Below are positions 54,201 through 60,232 of a stretch of 64,000 nucleotides of DNA, one piece after another. The number at the start of each line of letters is the position of its first letter. Position 1 is the stretch's first letter. This DNA comes from an uncultured Alistipes sp. (GTDB taxonomy: Bacteria > Bacteroidota > Bacteroidia > Bacteroidales > Rikenellaceae): positions 1 through 64,000 of the forward strand of contig CATKXN010000001.1 in assembly GCA_949840605.1 (NCBI GenBank). Direction: 5' to 3'. Position numbers and translations under genes: made by a program. The notes beneath the pieces are model-generated. The model was not told where the DNA came from and made no database searches. It saw nothing but the letters and a program-made list of their open reading frames with translations.

Positions 54201-54500
54201 GTTGCGCTGCAGCGTCACCGCGAGGTCCGCGCTGCCGTTGCCGGCCTCCCGGGCAAGGGTGAACCAGGGCTCTTCGGGCCCGGTTCCCTTGTCGTAGGCG
54301 ACCATCCAGTAGGTGTTCGATCGGATATGGATGACCACCTCTTCGCCGTTGTAGGTCAGGCCGCGCGCATTGGCGCTGTAATAGGAGGCGTCGGTCTCCA
54401 GATAGACGTCGCTGAGCGTCTTGTCGTCGTCGGTGCAGGCGCCGAGTGCCGCCAGCAGCAGCACGGCGATGCCCGACAGGTATGTTTGCAGTTTTTTCAT
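51207..54500 (-). CDS. Large multi-domain surface lipoprotein with BACON and fibronectin-like domains
   Basis: A 1097-residue lipoprotein (AALGAC). Apparent order: a BACON-like domain at about 35-130 (VVIHIRSNTYWMVAYDKGTG ... VTTTVTLSQAG); jelly-roll modules (VYFYGDDFGDGG; RTVLWEDDFSWADN); a second BACON at about 500-585 (ADGAWSVRSEAGWLSF-like); a fibronectin-type domain (LTFGWDEPAEPTHKYRAALF); and two more jelly-roll modules (FEDTFDWVTHNNDW) to the C-terminus, which ends QFWLNSFRVTE. The repeated DDF/DTF start and QFRL/QIYI end suggest that carbohydrate-binding-like sandwiches were duplicated. No catalytic residues visible. It is the last gene of the truncated sigma/FecR/SusC PUL and is likely an extended surface glycan-binding protein. 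Confidence 0.82.
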   Translation of the reverse strand: MKKLQTYLSGIAVLLLAALGACTDDDKTLSDVYLETDASYYSANARGLTYNGEEVVIHIRSNTYWMVAYDKGTGPEEPWFTLAREAGNGSADLAVTLQRNDGHARSAELKLVTNRNVTTTVTLSQAGIGEQVYFYGDDFGDGGAGASAAEFEGWNLRGMGVDETYYDGRDATLDAGSPSAIYDGASGGNNLLFGDGGWLTLGGIATKGDYNFIFSFGICNDTKVPSADELRLCISQDRAQWTPVAYTLPASAAEAGKWSTVRIPFFIKEDCPAVFFRFESASAGYRIDDPALEEGDGTGETITFLEDVVNYIRTVLWEDDFSWADNASYVKSDAWTGADGTRIDKWSGYPSSTNGWTIETGRATSYARSAGSASGTGFLKNGWANGGAGLFSPKLEAIGSEARDVTVELTLAGWTLNNKPDNDQLRIRVVGGGTIGNASDTEQVFSVGSWNEWTVHEFGIFGATSATQIYIGSTAEDNNRWFIDRFRLIHVTEKPGDFKPELTTDPESLEFVTAGEGQPVKVTANGAWSVRSEAGWLSFAPEGGDAGTSTVTVTAGRNQTGAERPATVEFLIDGDVIATLGVTQNGEELQYAPSPAGLMLIDASATALTFGWDEPAEPTHKYRAALFTDKEGEPVQQSPEFTLSAKFPTPIFTFGGLEPSTTYQLAVQTVSTAEGVEDSPYVFLESRTAAAQTAAPGALVSMRFDRLKWCGDHMFKAYGLRPATVDKNTRPDAPANALTNANTGGSADIFNTHGANLPAFTTDRELSDWYGLRAYEYPGYIKLGTGSKAGFLVTPKLGGLSEPSNVRISFRLGNWNEPSADGSAFTIDKAVIRVGVVPESVTDANLKSYADAYTLTKNIVFTADEAPVAATPQTWTDVSFEVPGVKPTDRLIIYATVGGTEKSGAARYAVDDIEVVPGSVKPVTVVFEDTFDWVTHNNDWVSKQAGFAAAGWIAGINDTSTGNDWRRVYAKYQCIQFGTGSALGAITSPAMTKLRSTPADISVEMELTGNAENKKSALIEIIGTGSFSATESVTQATVRLDGFMPNPNTASGQDFDGWETRTLTVYGADRTTQFRLACVKAGGVTQQFWLNSFRVTE

Positions 54501-54513
54501 CGTTTACTCGCTT

Positions 54514-54753
54514 TTACAGTTTCTCGATCTGCGCGGCGAACTCCTTGGGGCGCGACATCGTTTCGGTGTACTTGTTGCCGAAGCGGTCGGTCACTTCGAT
54601 CGTGAGCGTCGAAGAGGCGCTCGTGGCGTTCACTGCGAACAGGTGGTAGTTGTTGCTCGAAGTCAGCACCTCGGTATAGGTGTTGTTCGAGTTCTTGTAG
54701 ACGTGCGTGGCGTCGTAGGCGTAGGTGTGCAGCGGGTCCTTCATGTAGACGCG
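54514..54753 (-). pseudogene. C-terminal tail of a calcineurin-like phosphoesterase
   Basis: About 78 residues (DPLHTYAYDATHVY, SSNNYHLFAVNATS, STLTIEVTDRFGNKYTETM) match the terminal beta domain found after the catalytic core of Bacteroidetes calcineurin-like phosphoesterases. The catalytic domain and start are missing. At about 54750 the sequence passes directly into the middle of a SusC gene in another frame, so the gene was cut by a deletion. Stop and spacing to the next gene (14 bp) are normal, showing that its original place was inside this operon. Confidence 0.75.
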
Positions 54754-56156
54754 GCGATGCTGTTGTTCCAGGTCACGCCCGTGTCGAAGAAACCCTTGTA
54801 CCAGTCGCGGTACTCCCACGACAGACGCCGGTACATGCCGGTGTCCCAGTTGCGCGATTCGTACTGGTAGAACTGCTGTCCGTCGAATTTGGCGCCGAAG
54901 GCCACGCGCGAATAGATGCGCCCGGTGCTGGCGATGCCGTCCTCGGCATTGGCCGCCGGGACGCTCCAGTAGTTGTAGTTGCGCTGCTGGTCGAGGTTCG
55001 AACTGTTGCCGTTGCCGGCGCCGTACACGCTTTGGAAATCGGGCCAGAAGCCGGCCTTCTCGAAGGTCACCGACGAGTTGAACGAGATGCCCAGGCCCGG
55101 GGTCTGGCGTCCCGATTTGGTGGTGACGACGATGGCGCCGTTGGCCGCGCGCGAGCCGTAGAGGGCCGTCGCCGCAGGGCCCTTGAGCACCGACACCGAC
55201 TCGATGTCCTCGGGGTTGAGGTCGCTGGCGCCGTTGCCGTAGTCGATCGGGGCCGTGGTGTTGAAGGCCTGCGAACCCGAGTTCGACGACTCCATGTCGC
55301 TCGAAATGGGCACGCCGTCGATGACGAACAGCGCCGTGTTGTTGTCGTGCGTGAGCGACGATTCGCCGCGCAGCGTCACGCGGATCGAACCGCCGGGACC
55401 CTGCCCAGCCTGGTCGAAATTCAGTCCGGCGACCTTGCCCGCCATGCCGTTGAGCCAGTTGCTCGAAACGGTGTTGTTCAGGGCGTCGCCGCCGAGTTTG
55501 GTGACGGCGTAACCCAGCGATTTCTCCTTGCGGGTGAGGCCGAGGGCCGTGACGACCACCTCGTCGATCTGCTCGGCGGATTCGCGGAGCGTGATGTCGA
55601 AGGTCGTCCGCGAGCCGATCGGGACCACGGCCGGTTCATAGCCGATGAAGTTGACGTGCAGTTCGTCCGTCTCCGCGGGGGCGGGGATTTGCAGCGAGAA
55701 GGAGCCGTCGAGCCCCGTGCTGGTGCCGAGCGTCGTGCCTCCGACGACCACCGAGGCTCCGACGACGGGCTGACCCCGCGGGTCGAGCACCTTGCCGCCG
55801 ATCCGCACCGGCTTGGAGGCGTCGCGTTTGGCGACCGAAAGGTAGATGTTCTGCTGATAGACCCTGTACCGGGTGTCGGTCCCTGCGACCAGCCGGTCCA
55901 GCACCGCGGTCAGCGGTTGGTCGGTGACGTCGATCGTCAGGGTGCGCTTGATGTCGACCCCTTTGTCGACGATGAAATAGTAATTGATCTGTTTCTCGAT
56001 CTCATTCATAATCTGCTCCATGCCGGCATTGCGGAACTTCAATGTCAGCTTGGGGTTCTGGGCATGCAATTCCCCCCCCCGGGTGGAAAGACAGAAGCAG
56101 CTTATGAATAAAATTATAAACAGGCATTTAATTTGCTGAATAAAATTTTTATTCAT
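54741..56156 (-). pseudogene. SusC-family channel with STN domain, truncated in the barrel
   Basis: The first 470 or so residues are a normal regulated SusC: signal peptide MNKNFIQQIKCLFIILFISC, STN domain (LTLKFRNAGMEQIMNEIEKQ, IDVTDQPLTAVLDRLVAGTD), CarboxypepD_reg domain, plug (EVVVTALGLTRKEKSLGYAV, ALFVIDGVPISSD, LKGPAATALYGSRAANGAIV) and the first barrel strands. After TWNNSIA the frame stops, where intact relatives continue for roughly 500 residues. The rest of the barrel and the whole susD gene are absent. A G9 run (56072-56080) lies in the signal-peptide region and is in frame here. The product cannot form a channel. Confidence 0.88.
56072..56080 (-). repeat. G9 homopolymer in a SusC signal-peptide region
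   Basis: Nine Cs on the + strand encode the end of Arg, two Gly and the first base of Glu in STRGGELHAQ, directly before the likely signal-peptidase site. Nine is in frame; with ten, a stop is reached after about 18 codons. Confidence 0.95.
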
Positions 56157-56305
56157 AAATTTGTCAATTAGTGGTTGTTAGGATTGGTTCGAATTCTATT
56201 GGCCGCGGTGCCTGCGGGTGGTTGCAACGCCTGCGGGCTTTTTTTATGCGGCATATCGTGGGTCAGCTGTCGTTCATGGGCAATCGTTTTTTTAGGTTTG
56301 AGGGT

Positions 56306-57250
56306 TCACCGGATGGTGATCGTGCCGTTGTCCGACGAGTCGTATTCGAACGGGGTGATCTTCTGCAGCGCCCGCAGGGCGTAGTCCAGCCCCATGGCGA
56401 CGGGAATCTTGCCGCGGATGATGTTCAGTTCGGGACAGGCCGTCTTTTCTATGGTGATCGTCACGCCGTAGAGGCTTTCGAGCCGGGCGATGACCTCTCC
56501 GAAATTATGTCCCGCCAGGTTGAAGATGCCCTCCGGCCACAGGTAGTCGTCGGTGTTCTCAATGCTCCGCAGGGCGAGGCGGCCGTCGCTGAGGCTGACG
56601 AAATCGTTCGTGTTCATCACGATCTCGTCGTCCCGGGTGAGCTTGTTGGTGACCCGGAGCCGACCCCGCAGCAGCGCCGTGGAGAACTCGCGGGCGGCTT
56701 CGTCGGCCGCGACGTTGAATTTCGTGCCCAGCACCTCGACGTCGCAGGCGAAGGTCTCCACGACGAACGGGCGCGCCGCGTCGTGGTCCACGTCGAACAT
56801 CGCTTCGCCGGAGAGCTTCACCCGGCGGGTCCTGCCGAACCGCAGCGGGTATTCCAGCCGGGCTCCGGCGTTCAGGCTGACGGCCGTGCCGTCCTGCAGC
56901 GTGATGTCCACGCGCTGCCCGGCGGGGGCGGCGATCGAGAGATACTGGTTGGAGGCGCTCTCGATGACCACGCTCCGGGAGGCGTACCATGTCCCCAGGA
57001 GCAACAGCAGGGCGGCCGCGGCCTGCATGGCGCGGCGCACTGCCGGCAGGCGGTACCATTGCGGCCGTGCGGCGGGCATCGGCCGGCTGTCGGGCCGGGG
57101 TGCGTTGACGAGGGCGGTGTTGTGGACGAACCACAGGGCGTTCAGTTCCTGCTGGTGTCCGGGATCGGCCTGCAGCCAGTCCACGACGGCCTGCTCCTCC
57201 GTTTCCGAGGTCCGGCCGTCGATGTATTTGTACAACAATTCTTTCTCCAT
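56306..57250 (-). CDS. FecR-family anti-sigma factor
   Basis: A 314-residue FecR protein. The cytoplasmic N-terminal segment (ELLYKYIDGRTSETEEQAVV) binds the sigma factor; one membrane helix at about 85-105 (AMQAAAALLLLLGTWYAS) is followed by the periplasmic FecR domain (GQRVDITLQDGTAVSLNAGA, RFGRTRRVKLSGEAMFDV, VEVLGTKFNVAADE) and a C-terminal STN-like region contacting the SusC STN domain. It transmits substrate arrival at SusC to the ECF sigma factor. The ATG at 57250 is preferred over the one 12 codons upstream because homology begins there. Its partner SusC is truncated but keeps its STN domain. Confidence 0.92.
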   Translation of the reverse strand: MEKELLYKYIDGRTSETEEQAVVDWLQADPGHQQELNALWFVHNTALVNAPRPDSRPMPAARPQWYRLPAVRRAMQAAAALLLLLGTWYASRSVVIESASNQYLSIAAPAGQRVDITLQDGTAVSLNAGARLEYPLRFGRTRRVKLSGEAMFDVDHDAARPFVVETFACDVEVLGTKFNVAADEAAREFSTALLRGRLRVTNKLTRDDEIVMNTNDFVSLSDGRLALRSIENTDDYLWPEGIFNLAGHNFGEVIARLESLYGVTITIEKTACPELNIIRGKIPVAMGLDYALRALQKITPFEYDSSDNGTITIR

Positions 57251-57319
57251 ACATCCATAAGGTGCGTGGGCGCGACGGATGGACACGGAAAAAGGGCGGA
57301 TCGGGTTAAATAAATTTTA

Positions 57320-57907
57320 TTAAAAACGCATTTCGCTGAGAATCAGCGTGATCAGCCAGGCCGGAAGGTAGTCTTTCAACGCTTCGCGCATGATGCCCAG
57401 CGCCCGCTGGATGGCGGCTTTCACGCTGCGGACGCTGACGCCCGCCGTGTCGGCGATCTCCTGGTAGGTCTTGCCTTCGAATCGGCTGGCGACGAATATG
57501 CTGCGCATCGGCTCGGGCATGCGGGCGATCTCCTCCCGCACGATCGCTGCGACCTCCGAGGCGAAGAGTTGGCCGGGGTTGCAGGCCTCCAGCGCCGCGA
57601 TGCGCGCCTGAATGCTGTAATAAGCCGTGGTGTGGATCTTCTGCCGGATGTTCAGCCGGTTCTTCTCGTTGCGCAGCCATTCCAGGCAGCCGTGCTTCAC
57701 GGCGCCCAGCACGTAGGCGGGGACGCTCGCGGTGATCGTCAGCTCCGTGCGATGCTCCCAGAGGTAGAGGAAACTGTCGGTCACGATGTCTTCGGCGACC
57801 ATGTCGTTGCGGACGTACGACCGGGCGATCCGGATGAAACGCGGCTTGTAGTCAGCGTACAAGGCGTCGAAAGATTCGCGGGAAATATGTCCGTTCGGGC
57901 GGTTCAT
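57320..57907 (-). CDS. ECF RNA polymerase sigma factor (PUL-associated)
   Basis: A 195-residue ECF sigma factor. Sigma-2: FDALYADYKPRFIRIARSYV, AEDIVTDSFLYLWEHR. Sigma-4: IARMPEPMRSIFVASRFEGK, TYQEIADTAGVSVRSVKAAI. It lies directly before the FecR gene and the STN-SusC, the standard trans-envelope signalling order. The ATG at 57907 is chosen over 57967 because the extra 20 residues have no counterpart in the family. No homopolymer run is present, in contrast to the sigma gene at 58521. Confidence 0.93.
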   Translation of the reverse strand: MNRPNGHISRESFDALYADYKPRFIRIARSYVRNDMVAEDIVTDSFLYLWEHRTELTITASVPAYVLGAVKHGCLEWLRNEKNRLNIRQKIHTTAYYSIQARIAALEACNPGQLFASEVAAIVREEIARMPEPMRSIFVASRFEGKTYQEIADTAGVSVRSVKAAIQRALGIMREALKDYLPAWLITLILSEMRF

Positions 57908-58004
57908 GCAGGGGTATGATTCTTCAAAGATATAATTTTTATCCGCATGAAAAAAATCATTTTGCATGTGCGTGGATAAAAACTTCTTTCGGCGGATTCA
58001 TACG

Positions 58005-58037
58005 GAAGCCCGGCCGAAAATCGTTCGGCCGGGCTTC
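58005..58037. terminator. Strong hairpin, possible terminator
   Basis: A perfect 14-bp stem, GAAGCCCGGCCGAA (58005-58018) and TTCGGCCGGGCTTC (58024-58037), with a 5-nt loop, lies 28 bp after the stop of the small leftward gene. There is no long T run on either side. Confidence 0.6.
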
Positions 58038-58064
58038 GTTCTCCGGTGTGAGGTGTGTCGCCAG

Positions 58065-58355
58065 TCAGAACCGGACGATACGCAGGGAGATGCGCCCGAT
58101 CCGGAAGTCTTCCGACGGGGAGGCGATCCCGAATGCGGGAACGGCGTCGAAGACCAGCAGCTGATGGCGGGCGCGGCGCGGGGTTTGCGTTTCGGGCAGT
58201 GCGAAGGTCTGGCCGGCGAGCGTCACCGTAGCCGATCCGCACCATTTCAGATCGAGGTAGACGGCGCCGAACTCCATTTTTCCCGCCGCCGCGCTTTCGG
58301 CGGTCAGGACGACCGCCGGGAGCAGCAGCAAAATGAATGTCCGTGCACGTTTCAT
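58065..58355 (-). CDS. Small exported protein of unknown function
   Basis: A 96-residue protein with a clear signal peptide (MKRARTFILLLLPAVVLTAE, cleavage near ESAAAG) and a beta-rich mature part of about 70 residues (FGAVYLDLKWCGSATVTLAG, FRIGRISLRIVRF). It has one Cys. No family recognised. It sits alone between two divergent sigma/FecR/SusC loci, is followed by a strong hairpin, and may have its own promoter. A real gene is likely from the signal sequence and terminator, but this is less certain than for its neighbours. Confidence 0.55.
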   Translation of the reverse strand: MKRARTFILLLLPAVVLTAESAAAGKMEFGAVYLDLKWCGSATVTLAGQTFALPETQTPRRARHQLLVFDAVPAFGIASPSEDFRIGRISLRIVRF

Positions 58356-58467
58356 TACTTTTTTATATAAACGGGTCGGATCATGTATCCGGCTTTCGTA
58401 TCGAACGCCTTGGCGGGGTACAGGTCCGAATGCGAGGGCCGGGAACAAAGAAAAACGGCGCTTTTTA

Positions 58468-58497
58468 TTGTCTATTTGTTTTGAATGACTATTTTTG
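58468..58497 (+). promoter_or_regulatory. Promoter of the C9-containing sigma-factor gene
   Basis: A TTG (58468-58470), 19-bp spacer and TATTTTTG (58490-58497) form a housekeeping-type promoter about 24 bp before the ATG. The leader then contains GGGTTAGGTT, similar in sense to the small-RNA leader. Confidence 0.65.
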
Positions 58498-58520
58498 CAA
58501 AATAGGGTTAGGTTAATTAC

Positions 58521-59075
58521 ATGGCGGACATATTGGACATATCCGGCAATCGCCGGATCGTGGAGGCATTGAAGGCCGGGAACGAGGAGGCCTTTAAGGA
58601 GGTCTATACGGCCCTCTGCGTGCCTTTGCGGACCTATGCCCGGACCATTCTCCAGCAGGATGAGGCGGCCTACGAGGTCGTGCAGGATGTTTTCGCCGCC
58701 GTGTGGCTCAACCGGAAAAAACTCGACGCCTCGAAATCGCTCCGCAACTACCTGCTGCGCGCCGTGCACAACAACTCCCTGCGTTCGCTCGAATCCGACC
58801 GGGCGCGCCGCCGCCGGGAAATCAGCGCCGCCGCCGAACTGCACGGCGGCTGGGAGCAGGAGCCGGACGCATTTACCCCCCCCCTCTATGTGGAGAAACT
58901 GGCGCCCGCTATCTCCCGGCTGCCTGAACAGAGCCGCAAGGTGCTGATGATGAGCTATTGGGAGAATAAGAAGAATGCAGCCATAGCCACCGAACTGTCC
59001 ATCTCCGTGCGCACGGTGGAGACGATTCTGTATAAAGTGATGAGGCGGCTGCGCGGGGAAATCAAAAAAAAATGA
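58521..59075 (+). CDS. ECF RNA polymerase sigma factor carrying a C9 run between its domains
   Basis: A 184-residue ECF sigma factor: sigma-2 (FKEVYTALCVPLRTYARTIL, AYEVVQDVFAAVWLNRKKL, SKSLRNYLLRAVHNNSL) and sigma-4 (ISRLPEQSRKVLMMSYWENK, NAAIATELSISVRTVETILY). The linker around residue 120 reads FTPPLY, encoded through nine Cs (58876-58884). Nine keeps the frame. Ten gives a stop about 17 codons later, and eight a stop about 23 codons later, both before sigma-4, so either slip should abolish promoter recognition. FecR and STN-SusC genes follow, so this gene would switch the whole PUL. Confidence 0.94.
   Translation: MADILDISGNRRIVEALKAGNEEAFKEVYTALCVPLRTYARTILQQDEAAYEVVQDVFAAVWLNRKKLDASKSLRNYLLRAVHNNSLRSLESDRARRRREISAAAELHGGWEQEPDAFTPPLYVEKLAPAISRLPEQSRKVLMMSYWENKKNAAIATELSISVRTVETILYKVMRRLRGEIKKK
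58876..58884 (+). repeat. C9 homopolymer in the sigma-2/sigma-4 linker
   Basis: Nine Cs between TTTA and TCTATG encode Thr-Pro-Pro-Leu in the flexible linker, where residue identity matters little but frame is decisive for the downstream helix-turn-helix. Confidence 0.95.
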
Positions 59076-59138
59076 AAATCCAGTACGTAGTTTTCGGGTT
59101 CACCGTATTTATTAAGTAAAGAATAGTTACTTGACAAT

Positions 59139-60212
59139 ATGGAAGAATCCAGTTTTCCGCATCGGAACATCGATGAGGACGAAGACGAATTGTTGAACGG
59201 CATCTGGACGAATCTGGAAACGCCGAACGCCCGGTCGGACTCGGACGACCGCGGTTTCGACGATCTGAAAAGACGTATTCGCCGCCGTGTGCGGCGCCGT
59301 TGGATCTCCCGCGCGGCCTTTGCCGGAAGCGCGGCGGCGTTGATCGCCGCCGCCGTTATCGCCGTCCGCCAGCCCGGGATGCCTCCCGAGCCGGATTCTC
59401 TGGCGCAGTTGCAGCAGATGGGGGTCGCGGTGAACCGGTCCCAGGTCGTGATGACGGCCGACGACGGCATGCGGCTGGTGCTGGAGAATGCGGCCCGGAT
59501 CGAACGGCGTTCCGAGGGCGAGGTGGCCCTGCACACCGAAAAGGGCGAGCAGCAGTCCCTGGCGACCGTGCGGAAACTGAAAGTCGAGGTTCCCGACGGG
59601 CGTCGGTTCCGGCTGGCGCTGGCCGACGGGTCGCAGGTGTGGCTCAATGCCGGGTCGACGTTCGAATACCCGGCCTCCTTCGAACAGGCGTCCGAACGCC
59701 GCGTGCGGATCGAGGGCGAAGCCTATTTCGAGATCCGCCGCGACACCTGCCGTCCGTTCTGCGTGGAGCTGTCCGGCGGCGAGTGCATCCGGGTGCTGGG
59801 TACGAGTTTCAATGTCAATGCCTATGCGGAAAGCGGGCGGTGCGTTACGACGCTGGCCACCGGGCGGATCAGCTACGCTGCGCCCGGAAAGGACGAAGTG
59901 ATGCTGAAGCCCAATCAGCAGGTGAGTTCGAACTCCCTGACCGGGACGGTCGAGGTCTGCGCCGTGGACGCATCGGCTTTCAGCGCATGGAAAGAGGGCT
60001 GGCTGTGGTTCGAGAACGAGAGCCTGCCTGCCTTGGCCGAACGCCTGGGGCGCGTGTACGGTATCCGGGTCGAGGTGGCGGAACGGATCAGGGAATACAC
60101 CTTCTCGGGAAGAATCCGCCAGGACCGCGGCATCGAGTACATCCTCCGGCTGCTGTCCGAGACTTCGGACGTAGTCTGCGAGGTGGAGGAAGGCGTGATG
60201 CGGCTCAGCTGA
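59139..60212 (+). CDS. FecR-family anti-sigma factor
   Basis: A 357-residue FecR protein: an acidic cytoplasmic N-terminus, a basic stretch before one membrane helix at about 53-70 (AAFAGSAAALIAAAVIAV), then the FecR periplasmic domain (RRFRLALADGSQVWLNAGST, FEYPASFEQASERRVRIEGE, CIRVLGTSFNVNAYAES) and a C-terminal part (LPALAERLGRVYGIRVEVAE) that contacts SusC. It starts 63 bp after the sigma-factor stop, with a short AT-rich spacer. It should hold the phase-variable sigma factor inactive until SusC reports substrate. Confidence 0.92.
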   Translation: MEESSFPHRNIDEDEDELLNGIWTNLETPNARSDSDDRGFDDLKRRIRRRVRRRWISRAAFAGSAAALIAAAVIAVRQPGMPPEPDSLAQLQQMGVAVNRSQVVMTADDGMRLVLENAARIERRSEGEVALHTEKGEQQSLATVRKLKVEVPDGRRFRLALADGSQVWLNAGSTFEYPASFEQASERRVRIEGEAYFEIRRDTCRPFCVELSGGECIRVLGTSFNVNAYAESGRCVTTLATGRISYAAPGKDEVMLKPNQQVSSNSLTGTVEVCAVDASAFSAWKEGWLWFENESLPALAERLGRVYGIRVEVAERIREYTFSGRIRQDRGIEYILRLLSETSDVVCEVEEGVMRLS

Positions 60213-60232
60213 CAGCCGGGCTGTTTTGCTTA

